DNA from: Paenibacillus xylanexedens
GTDB taxonomy: Bacteria; Bacillota; Bacilli; Paenibacillales; Paenibacillaceae
Assembly (NCBI RefSeq): GCF_007676705.1
Contig: NZ_VEBF01000002.1
Span: 62,001 to 126,000 of the forward strand
Direction: 5' to 3'
Length of the DNA: 64,000 bases
Shown: piece after piece, positions 46,850 through 56,600 of the stretch
Numbering within the stretch: position 1 is the stretch's first letter
Layout: each line of letters begins with the position of its first letter
Notes under the pieces: model-generated
Seen by the model: the letters and a program-made list of their open reading frames with translations, nothing else
Databases searched by the model: none
Told to the model about the DNA's origin: nothing
Position numbers and translations under genes: made by a program

Positions 46850-48835
46850 ATGACAAAACCAGATGTGCCGCACCATCCACAGACACCAGGATATAGCCAT
46901 AAAATCAATGATCCATTCTGGTCCCATTATATTGAACTGGTCCGCAACGTGGTTGTTCCCTACCAATGGGAAGCCCTCAATGATCGTATCGAAGGAGCTG
47001 AACCAAGCCGGGCCATTCGGAATTTCCGCATTGCTGCAGGGGAGGAAGAGGGCGTTCATTACGGCATGGTATTTCAGGACAGCGATGTTGCAAAATGGAT
47101 TGAAGCAGCTGCGTACCTGCTCTCTGCGAAGCCCGATCCGGAACTGGAAGTCCTCGTGGATTCCGTAGTTGAGACCATAGCACAGGCGCAGCAAGCTGAT
47201 GGTTACTTGAACACCTACTTTACCTTGCGTGAACCTGGGGCGCGCTGGACAAACCTCGCCGAATGCCATGAACTCTACTGTGCAGGACATATGATTGAGG
47301 CTGGTGTGGCGTACTATCATGCCACGGGCAAGCGCATGCTGCTGGATGTGGTTATTCGCCTGGCGGATCATATAGGCACCGTGTTTGGTACAGAGCCGGG
47401 ACAATTGCCTGGTTATGATGGGCATCAGGAGATCGAACTTGCACTCTTCAAGCTGTATGAGACGACAAAGGAAGAGAATTACCTCGAACTAAGCCGTTAT
47501 TTTTTGGATCAGCGGGGAGCGAGTCCGCATTTTTTTGTAGAGGAATGGGAACAAAGGGGCCGTACCGTACATTTTGGCGAGTTGGACATGGTTCATCGGC
47601 ACACCTACTCCCAGTCTCATCTCCCCATTAGGGAGCAGTCGACAGCAGAAGGCCATGCGGTTCGACTGGTGTACATGTGTGCGGCTATGGCAGATGTAGC
47701 TGCAAAGACGGGGGATACATCGCTGAAAGAAGCCTGTGAACGATTGTGGAGCAACACAGTGAGCAAGCGAATGTACATTACGGGAAGCATTGGCACATCA
47801 GCAAAAGAAGAAGCATTTACAGCCGATTATGACCTGCCGGGAGATACTGCCTATGCAGAGACTTGTGCCTCGATTGGCCTGATCTTTTGGGCGAAGCGTA
47901 TGCTTCAGATGAATCCGGATAGCAAGTATGCGGACGTTATGGAGCGGGCTCTGTACAATACGGTGATTAGTGGAATGTCCTTGGATGGTCAACGCTTCTT
48001 CTATGTGAATCCGCTTGAAGTCGATCCGGAGATTCAACGTGTGAATCCTAATTATGCCCACGTGCGAACACGCCGGCAAGGATGGTTTGGTTGTGCCTGC
48101 TGTCCGCCGAACATTGCACGATTACTGGCCTCATTGGATCAATATGTGTATACCCCAGTTGTGGAACAGGCTACGTTGTATGTGCAATTGTACATCGGCG
48201 GGGAAGGAGAATTCACACTAAAGGATAGAAAAGTAGCTCTAACTATGGCGTCTGACTACACCTCCACCGGAGAAGTAAAGCTGATCGTTCAGCCCGATTC
48301 CTCGGAAGGTATGGAGTTTACGATAGCTCTGAGAAAGCCGGACTGGTGTGAAATTCCCGAGTTATGGATTAATGGGGAGAAGACAGAACATGGTGGATTT
48401 ATTTTTGAATGGGGTTACATGAAAGTGACCCGTACATGGAGAGCTGGTGATGAGATCAGGCTTCATTTCCCTATGGAGTTACTGCGGATGAAAGGGCATG
48501 ATCACATCAGAGCCACTTTCGGAAAAGTAGCCATACAGCGGGGACCGTTTATGTACTGTCTGGAAGAAGTCGACAATGGCCGCGGATTGCATCGCATTCA
48601 GCTGCCCCGGGACGCCCAGTTTCATATCGGTAGCGGGGATCGGATGCCTCTGGGGGTTCCGGCATTTACAACCATTGGGCAGCGAATGGTATCCAATGAA
48701 GACTGGGGAACACATCTGTATCGCAGCGATGTCCACTGGGATGCCCAGCCTGCCGATCTTCGCTTCATTCCCTACTTCACTTGGGCCAATCGGGATGAAG
48801 GAGAAATGAGCGTTTGGATTCGGGAGTGCGAATAA
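46850..48835 (+). CDS. GH127 beta-L-arabinofuranosidase (HypBA1-like)
   Basis: 661 residues, near the 658 of bifidobacterial HypBA1. The cysteine-glycosidase site is complete: Zn ligands E337 and C339 in AYAETCAS, C417 (nucleophile) and C418 in CACCPPNIARL, and an acid/base Glu at 320/321. N-terminal INDPFWSHYIELVRNVVVPYQWEALNDR and WIEAAAYLL, with GYLNTYF near 120, are family blocks. There is no signal peptide, so it acts in the cytosol. Known members split beta-1,2-L-arabinobiose and Hyp-bound beta-L-arabinofuranose. AAGGAGAGG precedes ATG. It stands directly after the giant secreted enzyme that would supply its substrate. Confidence 0.93.
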   Translation: MTKPDVPHHPQTPGYSHKINDPFWSHYIELVRNVVVPYQWEALNDRIEGAEPSRAIRNFRIAAGEEEGVHYGMVFQDSDVAKWIEAAAYLLSAKPDPELEVLVDSVVETIAQAQQADGYLNTYFTLREPGARWTNLAECHELYCAGHMIEAGVAYYHATGKRMLLDVVIRLADHIGTVFGTEPGQLPGYDGHQEIELALFKLYETTKEENYLELSRYFLDQRGASPHFFVEEWEQRGRTVHFGELDMVHRHTYSQSHLPIREQSTAEGHAVRLVYMCAAMADVAAKTGDTSLKEACERLWSNTVSKRMYITGSIGTSAKEEAFTADYDLPGDTAYAETCASIGLIFWAKRMLQMNPDSKYADVMERALYNTVISGMSLDGQRFFYVNPLEVDPEIQRVNPNYAHVRTRRQGWFGCACCPPNIARLLASLDQYVYTPVVEQATLYVQLYIGGEGEFTLKDRKVALTMASDYTSTGEVKLIVQPDSSEGMEFTIALRKPDWCEIPELWINGEKTEHGGFIFEWGYMKVTRTWRAGDEIRLHFPMELLRMKGHDHIRATFGKVAIQRGPFMYCLEEVDNGRGLHRIQLPRDAQFHIGSGDRMPLGVPAFTTIGQRMVSNEDWGTHLYRSDVHWDAQPADLRFIPYFTWANRDEGEMSVWIRECE

Positions 48836-48838
48836 GGG

Positions 48839-48961
48839 GATGTCTACCAGGAATTTACCGATCGAGGAACAGTAGAGGGGACCGAGCTAAAAGCTGTTGC
48901 CACAGTGACGATTACCCGTCCTGCGAAACTGGAACCAGAAGCAGGGCAAGGTGAAGCTTAG
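48839..48961 (+). pseudogene. Orphan Big_4-type domain fragment
   Basis: Starting four bases after the GH127 stop, an open frame reads DVYQEFTDRGTVEGTELKAV, ATVTITRPAKLEPEAGQGEA, TAG. The GTVEGTxLxAxAxVxI pattern is the end of a bacterial Ig-like (Big_4) domain, as in both giant proteins. There is no start codon. It is probably the leftover of a deleted secreted enzyme once encoded here. Confidence 0.5.
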
Positions 48962-49001
48962 GTTGAAAAGTACTTCTTCATAAAGGATAGACAAAAAAGG
49001 G

Positions 49002-49068
49002 AAAGCGTCCGATAGACCCAGAATGCGCGTTGCAGGATAACGCGATCTCTGGGGATCGGACGCTTTTT
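49002..49068. terminator. Bidirectional terminator with nested stems
   Basis: Outer stem AAAGCGTCCGAT / ATCGGACGCTTT, middle CCCAGA / TCTGGG and inner CGCGTT / AACGCG, with T-runs on both sides. It serves the convergent GH127 and AraC genes. Confidence 0.85.
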
Positions 49069-49073
49069 AATTT

Positions 49074-50048
49074 TCAAGTTATCGGTTCTGAATGAGTCGG
49101 TTTATTTTCTGTGTTGGTGAACTTGCTGCGGAAGTTGGAAGGAGAAATGCCCTCTTTTTTGGAGAAACAGGAAGAGAAGTAGGATACATGATTGAAGCCG
49201 ATCTCTTCGGCGATACGAGCAACGGACCAGGCTGTTTGCAGCAGCAGCTTTTTGGCCTGTTCGATTCTGTAATGCAGCAGATATTCCATGGGTGTCATGC
49301 CATACACTTTCAGCATGCTGCGTGCGAGATAGTTTGGATGGTAGTTGAGTTCCTTTTGCAGCAATGGATTGGAGATCGGTAGAGGGTAATTGTGGCGGAT
49401 GTAGAGTTCAATTTTCTCGGCAATCCGAATGGCGGCAACGTCGGACAGTGAGGACAGCCCAAGGTCCAGATGCTGCATAAATTGCTGGAAGGTCGCCTGT
49501 CGTTTCCAGTTGCGCATGGACTGGGGCTCCTGATCGAGCTGAGAGAAATGCTCCAGCAGTTCCATGTCTTTGGTTGTAATGTGCATATGTTTGGGGATGA
49601 AGATGGAACAGACATCACAGTGGTTCAGATACGCGCTTACCTTATGTGTCTCGATTAGTTCGGCCTGATTGAGGAGGCATTCGTCCATGTTCGCAGACTC
49701 TCTCCAGCTGCCATAGGTTTGAAAATGAATCCAGATCATTTCCGTTTCCGCTTCACAGGCTGCGCTGCCGTAATGGTGTCCATCCGGCTTAAGGATCAGC
49801 GCTTCTCCTTGCTTCAGAAGCCATTCCGTCCCGTTTTCACTAATGGCGAGTGAACCGCGTGTAACCACAATCAGGTCAAAGACACCGATGTCTCTGCGGT
49901 TGATGTGATATTCACCAGCTTCGTAATAAGCACGTCCGCAATCAATAAAATAGGGAATGGGCGGGGTGATGAAATGAAGGATGGGCGAGTCCAATCCGGC
50001 ACCTCCGAACAGGTTGAAATATTTAAAATTCATGTTGGCATCGAGCAT
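49074..50048 (-). CDS. AraC family transcriptional regulator
   Basis: 324 residues. Residues 1-170 are a cupin-like sensor (YEAGEYHINRRDIGVFDLIVVTRGSLAISENGTEW, GEALILKPDGHHYGS). Residues 215-315 hold the two AraC HTHs (NPLLQKELNYHPNYLARSMLKVYGMTPMEYLLHYRIEQAKKLLLQT, ARIAEEIGFNHVSYFSSCFSKKEGISPSNFR). It is divergent from the transporter operon at 50154 and probably activates it on sugar binding. Its start (first ATG, or the Met five codons later) lacks a clear ribosome-binding site. Confidence 0.88.
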   Translation of the reverse strand: MLDANMNFKYFNLFGGAGLDSPILHFITPPIPYFIDCGRAYYEAGEYHINRRDIGVFDLIVVTRGSLAISENGTEWLLKQGEALILKPDGHHYGSAACEAETEMIWIHFQTYGSWRESANMDECLLNQAELIETHKVSAYLNHCDVCSIFIPKHMHITTKDMELLEHFSQLDQEPQSMRNWKRQATFQQFMQHLDLGLSSLSDVAAIRIAEKIELYIRHNYPLPISNPLLQKELNYHPNYLARSMLKVYGMTPMEYLLHYRIEQAKKLLLQTAWSVARIAEEIGFNHVSYFSSCFSKKEGISPSNFRSKFTNTENKPTHSEPIT

Positions 50049-50075
50049 TTATTTTTTATGATACAGCAAGTAACA

Positions 50076-50095
50076 TATAAAATAAAGCGCTTACG
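50076..50095 (+). promoter_or_regulatory. -10 element plus cre-like box of the 50-61 kb operon
   Basis: TATAAA at 50076-50081 followed by TAAAGCGCTTAC at 50083-50094, the same 12-mer and the same relative place as at 8092-8103. Confidence 0.5.
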
Positions 50096-50153
50096 AAATT
50101 CAGTTTTCCATCCTTAAACGGAATCAGATTCAACCTTGGGAAGGGGATTGTAC

Positions 50154-51464
50154 ATGAAGAAAATGCAGGTTTGGTTAGGGGTATGTCTTCTTGTGATGGT
50201 GGTGGCTCTGAATGGTTGCAGTACAACAAAGGAAGCATCAGGCGGGACATCTGAAGAGGCAGGAAGCGGAGGAGTGACCAAACTGGTCTTCTGGACTTTT
50301 GTGGATGCCCATCAGAAATTTTATGAGAGCATGGCAGAGCAGTGGAATCAGGACCATCCTGATCAACAGATTGAACTCGAAGCAACCACGATTCCATATG
50401 ACGATATGCATACCAAGCTATTGCTTGCCTTACAATCCGGTGTTGGCGCACCTGATCTGGTTGATATCGAGCAGAGCAAATTCCCCAATTTTATGAAAGG
50501 TGTACCGCAGCTGGTGGATCTGACTGACATGATTCAGCCCGAACTGAACAACATTGTGCAATCTCGTGTGGAGATTTACAGCAAGGAAGGCAAATACTAC
50601 GGCATCGATTATCATGTCGGTGCAACCGTCATGTATTACAACCGGGACATTCTGGATCAAGCGGGCGTTAACGTAGAGGATATCAAAACATGGAGCGATT
50701 TTGAGCAGGCAGGGAAGCAGGTGCTTGAGAAGACCGGCAAACCGATGATCACGTTTGAAGGTAACGGGAACTGGTCCTGGTGGCCGGCCATTAGCCAGCA
50801 GAAGTCGGATCAGGTGGATGCCGATGGCAATGTAACGGTGAACGCACCCATCAATATTGAAACGATGAAGTTCTTTCAGAACATGGTCCAAGAAGGGGTT
50901 GCTGCTGTCGCGCCTGGTGCAGGGCATGACACGGAAGAATACTTCGGATATATGGATAAGGGGAGTGCAGCAGCGGTGTTTATGCCGTTCTGGTTCATGA
51001 ATCGGTTCACCGATCATATCCCGGATCTCAAGGGCAAGATGATCATTCGCCCAATGCCGGCCTGGGAAGAGGGTGGTAATCGTTCCGCAGGCATGGGAGG
51101 TACAGCAACGTCCATTACCAACCAGTCCGCATCGATTGAACTCGCCAAGCAGTTTCTCGCTTATGCCAAATTGTCCAAAGAGGGTAACATTCAGATCTGG
51201 AAGCAGCTTGGATTTGACCCGATTCGCACAGATGTATGGACAGATGCAGCCATGAAGGAGTCGAACAAATACACGGATTATTTCGGTGATGATATTTTCG
51301 ACACCCTGCTCGAAGTGAAGGATGAGATTGCTCCAGTCCACATTCGGGAGAAGTCGCCTGAAGTATTCGATGCGGTGCGTAATAAAGCGATGCCAGAAAT
51401 CTTCATTAATATGAAGGATCCTGAACAAGTTTTGAATGACGTGCAGGCTGAATTGACTCGGTAA
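50154..51464 (+). CDS. Sugar ABC transporter substrate-binding lipoprotein, paralogue of 8269
   Basis: 436 residues. Signal peptide with lipobox ALNGC. The mature protein matches the lipoprotein at 8269 block by block (LVFWTFVDAHQKF, IPYDDMHTKLLLALQSGVGAPDLVDIEQSKFPNFM, SRVEIYSKEGKYYGIDYHVGATVMYYN, NRSAGMGGTATSITN), so the two bind similar ligands. ATG 50154 is preferred to TTG 50136 because GGGAAGGGG precedes it. First gene of the operon 50154-53322 and divergent from AraC. Confidence 0.92.
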   Translation: MKKMQVWLGVCLLVMVVALNGCSTTKEASGGTSEEAGSGGVTKLVFWTFVDAHQKFYESMAEQWNQDHPDQQIELEATTIPYDDMHTKLLLALQSGVGAPDLVDIEQSKFPNFMKGVPQLVDLTDMIQPELNNIVQSRVEIYSKEGKYYGIDYHVGATVMYYNRDILDQAGVNVEDIKTWSDFEQAGKQVLEKTGKPMITFEGNGNWSWWPAISQQKSDQVDADGNVTVNAPINIETMKFFQNMVQEGVAAVAPGAGHDTEEYFGYMDKGSAAAVFMPFWFMNRFTDHIPDLKGKMIIRPMPAWEEGGNRSAGMGGTATSITNQSASIELAKQFLAYAKLSKEGNIQIWKQLGFDPIRTDVWTDAAMKESNKYTDYFGDDIFDTLLEVKDEIAPVHIREKSPEVFDAVRNKAMPEIFINMKDPEQVLNDVQAELTR

Positions 51465-51530
51465 ACGGTGTTGTTTGATCGTTTTTGATATAGAGGATAT
51501 GGCTTATTCCAGGTGGGGGGTTGGTCCACA

Positions 51531-52463
51531 GTGCAGCTTCATAAGGAAACAACAGCTTCAGTACACGCCAACAGGCGCCGGAGCATCAGATTGAATACCA
51601 GAACATGGGCTCCGTATTGGTTTGTGTTGCCATTTATCTTGTCATTTCTCATTTTTTTCGCTTATCCGTTGTTCCGGGCTGGCATGATGAGCTTTCAGCA
51701 GGTTCTCCCTGGAGATGTTCAGTTTGTGGGGCTGGAGCATTACAGCAAACTCTGGAACGCCGACTTTCGGGCTGCACTGTGGAATAGCACACGTTACACC
51801 TTCTGGACGTTGCTGTTGTTGGTTCCGGTACCCATGGTGCTTGCCGTATTGCTTAATTCCAGTCGCATGATGGCGCGCAATCTCTTTCGCTCAGCCCTGT
51901 TTATTCCTGCACTGACTTCGGTTGTTGTGGCAGGGGTTGTATTTCGACTCATCTTCGGAGAACTCGACGGAGCACTGATGAACTCCATCTTGAGCGTCTT
52001 TGGTATTCCAAGCCAGCAGTGGTTATACAGTTCGTCACTGGCCATGGTTGCACTGGTCGTGCTCGCAGGCTGGCGCTGGATGGGCATTAACATGCTGTAC
52101 TTTCTCTCCGCGCTGCAGAGCATTCCCAAGGATCTGTATGAGGCCGCAGATATCGATGGTGCTGGAGTGATGAGGAAATTCACGAATATTACGGTGCCCA
52201 TGCTTAAGCCGATTACCATCTATGTGATTACGATTACGCTGTATGGTGGGTATGCGATGTTCACGGAGAGCTACATGCTCTGGGCAGGCAAACCCTCTCC
52301 GCAAAATATCGGACTGACAATGGTGGGTTATATCTATCAGCAGGGATTCCAATATTTTAATCTCGGATTCGGTGCAGCCATCGGCATCACATTGCTGGTG
52401 ATCACACTCCTGATCAGCATGCTTCAGCTTACCGTGCTGGGCATGTTCAGGAAGGAGGATTAG
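51531..52463 (+). CDS. Sugar ABC transporter permease, MalF type
   Basis: 310 residues if started at GTG 51531, ten bases after AGGTGGGGGG; GTG 51513 lies within that G-rich site. Six helices and EAA loop EAADIDGAGVMRKFTNITVPMLKP. Very similar to the permease at 9691 (FALTSV.., GYAMFTESYMLWAGKPSPQNIGLTMVGY). Its stop is four bases from the next start. Confidence 0.9.
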   Translation: MQLHKETTASVHANRRRSIRLNTRTWAPYWFVLPFILSFLIFFAYPLFRAGMMSFQQVLPGDVQFVGLEHYSKLWNADFRAALWNSTRYTFWTLLLLVPVPMVLAVLLNSSRMMARNLFRSALFIPALTSVVVAGVVFRLIFGELDGALMNSILSVFGIPSQQWLYSSSLAMVALVVLAGWRWMGINMLYFLSALQSIPKDLYEAADIDGAGVMRKFTNITVPMLKPITIYVITITLYGGYAMFTESYMLWAGKPSPQNIGLTMVGYIYQQGFQYFNLGFGAAIGITLLVITLLISMLQLTVLGMFRKED

Positions 52464-52467
52464 TACC

Positions 52468-53322
52468 TTGGGGACACGGAAAAATAAAATAAATGCTGCT
52501 TCTGTGCTGTTACTGGTGCTGTTTGCGGCTTTGGCTGTCTTGATGCTGTTTCCGCTGTATGCACTAATACTTGCCTCACTGAAGCCAGCTGCCGAATTGT
52601 TCCGGTACGGCCTCAACGTTCGTTGGGATTGGGCATTAATGAGCCTGGACAATTATAAGACGATTTTTGCCGGATCAGGAGCGGCAGGCCACTACTTCAC
52701 GTGGTACAAAAACAGTCTGGTCATCACCGCGTTGTTCACAGTACTGAGCCTCTTATTTTCCTCCATGGTCGGTTACGGACTGGGCGTGTACCGGTTCAGA
52801 GGACAGAACCTAATCTTCACTCTCGTGCTGGTTGTGATGATGATTCCAATGGAAATTATTATCCTGCCCCTGTATGAATTGACAATTAAACTGAAGCTGA
52901 TAAATACAGTATGGGGCGTTATTCTGCCTTTTGTGGTGGCGCCTTTGCCGATCTTCTTCTTCAGACAATTCGCTCAGGGTTTGCCCAAGGATTTTATGGA
53001 TGCAGGCAGAATTGACGGCTGTACCGAGTTTGGCATCTTCTTCCGCATCATGGTGCCGCTGATGGCCCCGGCATTTGGGGCAATTGCCATCTTGCAGGCC
53101 ATGAACAGCTGGAATAACTTTCTTTGGCCACTCATTGTGCTGCGGACAACGGAACAGTTTACCCTACCGATTGGGCTGGCTTCCTTCGTATCCCCATTGG
53201 GCAATCATTATGAGGAACTGATCTCAGGAGCCGTGCTTGCCATTGTACCCATCTTGATTCTGTTTCTTTTCTTTCAGCGCTACTTTATCTCAGGTCTCAC
53301 GGTTGGCGGGGTGAAAGGTTAA
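52468..53322 (+). CDS. Sugar ABC transporter permease, MalG type
   Basis: 284 residues. The start is TTG 52468, eight bases after AAGGAGG (52453-52459), which lies at the end of the upstream gene. Six helices, the DAGRIDGCTEFGIFFRIMVPLMAP loop and the terminal YFISGLTVGGVKG. It pairs with the permease at 51531; the partner ATPase is not encoded in this window. Confidence 0.9.
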   Translation: MGTRKNKINAASVLLLVLFAALAVLMLFPLYALILASLKPAAELFRYGLNVRWDWALMSLDNYKTIFAGSGAAGHYFTWYKNSLVITALFTVLSLLFSSMVGYGLGVYRFRGQNLIFTLVLVVMMIPMEIIILPLYELTIKLKLINTVWGVILPFVVAPLPIFFFRQFAQGLPKDFMDAGRIDGCTEFGIFFRIMVPLMAPAFGAIAILQAMNSWNNFLWPLIVLRTTEQFTLPIGLASFVSPLGNHYEELISGAVLAIVPILILFLFFQRYFISGLTVGGVKG

Positions 53323-53640
53323 ATCAAACTCCCTCCATTTGACGATATGGATGTCCCAAGCTTCATTCAAGTTTTTATTGCCTCTGCTTCGAACTAGGAG
53401 ATGGGATGGGGCATTCAATCATCATCTGAAGAGATGTAATCGATGTAAGCTCCACGTATGTGGAGTAACGGTTATAGGATTCGATTATCTTAACAAACAA
53501 CTTAGAGATTCTACTTTAGACGAAAGCATAAACGTCATTTTCGATTGATCGTCAAAGGTATTTCGTAGAAGAGCTATACTCACCGGTTTAAGAGAATTAA
53601 ACCCTTAATGGATATGATCACATATATACAGGAGGTTATA
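53323..53640. other. Leader of the second giant protein
   Basis: About 320 bases with no gene and no strong terminator; a short CTCCAC-GTAT-GTGGAG hairpin is at 53450-53465. Readthrough from the transporter operon is possible. Confidence 0.4.
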
Positions 53641-56600
53641 ATGACAATGATTTCGAAGAAGTGGAAGCCGCTTATGATCGCGCTGCTTCTGGCTATTCCA
53701 AGTCTGCCGATACAGGTTAGTGCTTTGCCTGAGGTTGCGGCGGCTACAGTAAAGACCGGTATCTCCAATGCCAGCCTGTCGGCCAAAGTCGGCGATTTAG
53801 GCCAGATTGAGGAACTCTATATCAACAACAATCCTACCAATAAACAGGGGGAGCCGATCAATTTCGTTCTGCCTAACACTACATCGCCGCAGAATGGTAC
53901 CCAGCACCAATGGATGGGGGAAATGATCTTCTCTTACCGTACGGGTGCCAATGGACAATTCCCTGACAACAGGGACGGCTTTGTAGAAGTTGATACCAAT
54001 AAAACATTGGCTGCCGGGGGATCTACACAATATTCGACCATTAATCCGGATAACCCCTACATTAACAAGACAGCATCAGCAGACGGCAAGAAGGTAGAAG
54101 TCAATTTTATTGGACAGAACCTGGGATCTACAGACCAGCGGGTAATGAAGGGCTTCGATGTGAAATCAGTTTTTGATATGGAGACCAATGACGGTTCACT
54201 GCTTTGGGAAATTACGGTGAAGAACAAGAGCAATCAGTATATCGAATTCGGGGATATCGGCTTGCCGATGCCTTGGAACAACAAATACCAGACCTTATCC
54301 GATACCTATGATGACCGTGTGACGGTGCATAATTTCGCAGGTGCTGACAGTGGATATTCTTATGCCATCCGCACCAGTGGTGAGGGAAACTTTATGCTCT
54401 TCACTCCGGTGCCGGAAAGCGGCGCTCGAATCGAGTATGTGGATTATTGGATGCATGAAGCAGGAGAGCGACGTGCTGCAGACACCTTTAAGAACTGGAC
54501 AGGAGACAGTGGCGGCTGGTATCCGGGGCTGAACGTGCTCTATATTCACTCCAAAGAAATCCAAAAAACGGGACGCGGATACTTTACTGATGCTTCCAGC
54601 CTCGTCCTAGGACCGGATGAGTCCAAGACGTATAAGTTCAAATTCTCCGCAGTCCGTGGAGGCGACAATACGCCGCAGGAAAGCGCCCAAAGCCCAAATA
54701 ACAGTTCGACCTCGATGGAAGACCGTGAAGCCAATCTCCGGTCCATCCTATATAAATCAGGCATGATTGATGCCGTAGCGGTGCCGGGCTTCCAGACAGC
54801 GATCAATATGCCTGTAAAGCTAGACCTGCACTATGACGACAGTATCGTTGATGTACAGTCTATCGATATTCAGAATGTGGAAGAGAATGATCCGTTTGAC
54901 GAAGCGCATATTCCGGATATCAAGCCTGGAAAGAGCAGGAAGGAAATGGTTGACAATTCGCGGACCGGACGTGGACTGCCTGACGGGAGCCCCGGCTACA
55001 ACGAGTCGGTTGAGTTTGTGAAGACCAAGATCGTAAATGGTGAACAGCATCATATCTATTCACTTCAGTTTGATTCGGTCGGCAACAACAGCGTACGTAT
55101 CGAATATAAACTGAAGGACGGAAACGAATGGGTGGATAAATTCACTCAATTTGAATTCAATGTTCTAGCCGAGCTGGATGCAATCTCGGATGCCCATTCC
55201 GAATTCATGGTTCAGCAAACACAGGATAAGAACCCGGAAAGTCCGACTTACGGTAACTATTTCGACTGGTATCTTTCAAGCGGCATCGATCCCAACACAA
55301 GCCATTGGGGAGATGACTGGAGCCATGACAACATCAACTTCATGACGATGAAGAACTATCTGGCCCCCAATCCCGATGAAATTCGCTCTATCGAGACATA
55401 CCTGATCGACTTCATGTGGGAACGATACATGAAGAATACTCAGGATAGCTACATCGTTGCGAACTGGCTGAAAGATTCTGGAGCGTATACCGACAAAGAT
55501 AAGCCTTATACACGTACCTTCTCCGAAATCATGGAAGCTACCGGATTTTTCAACATGTACCGGATTCAGAAGGCTTATCCTAATTTGATCGAGTACCGGG
55601 AATCGCCTCAGTTTTATCTGGAGAAAGCTTATAACATCTACTATAAGCGCGTTTCCACCGGGGCCATCGGATTCTATGGCGAGCAGCAAATCCCGGATAT
55701 GATTGAAGCACTGAAGGAAGAGGGAATGCAGAACGAGTCAACCAATCTGCAGAAGAAGTTCGCCCTCGACAAGGGACGGAATATGACCAGAGCCACTTAT
55801 CCTTACGGATCGGAATTTGAATATGATAATACTGGCGAAGAAGGGGCCTATGCAGCAGCGAAGGCGCTGCGCACGTACTATCCTGCAGACGCGCTTACAG
55901 GTGCAGCTGAGAAAAGTATGGAAATGGCCGATTGGAAAACACGTGCTATGCGCGGGATTCAGCCTACCTGGTTCCATTATTCCGTGCCCGTTTTCCGCGG
56001 CGGTGAAGGCTGGTGGAATTTCCAATATACTGCGTCTTTAGCAGGTTACATTATGGATGACTGGCTAAGGTATGAGAATGATGGCAGATCGGTGGAGCAG
56101 AAGGCAATTGCACAGCAGCGCAATTATGCCGCTAAGATTTCGAATTTCAATGCCGTCAATATGGGACAGATTTCGGCTAATTCAGTTGGCAGTACCTCTT
56201 GGAGATATTCGATGTATAAAGGAGGCACAGGTACGAAGGACGTATACGATGGCGGCTCACGCGTCATGAGTAACGGCTGGAATGATTTTTCGGGCGAATC
56301 AGAAGAAGGCCTCTATGGTTCCCTTCTCAGCATCAGCTCCGATATTGTTACAGATCCGATATTCGGGCTGTTCGGTTATGGAGCGCTGGTAACTGACGAA
56401 GGAGATAGCTACTATATTACGCCGAAAGACGGTTTCGGCAAACGGATCAATCTGATCGATGAGAAAATCTATTTGGAGCTGGAAAGCGATAAAGTAGAAA
56501 GCGCGCAAATTCAAAAAGATGGTAAGGGTTTTACTCTCCAGCTCCTGAATCCATCAGGGAAAGAGCATACTTCACGGATTTTGTTCGATGGAGTGGGGAT

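Noticed and set aside
50430-51428. Minus-strand 332-codon frame opposite the substrate-binding lipoprotein
   Set aside because: It is His/Arg/Ile-rich shadow coding of the 50154 gene, with no ribosome-binding site or recognisable motif.
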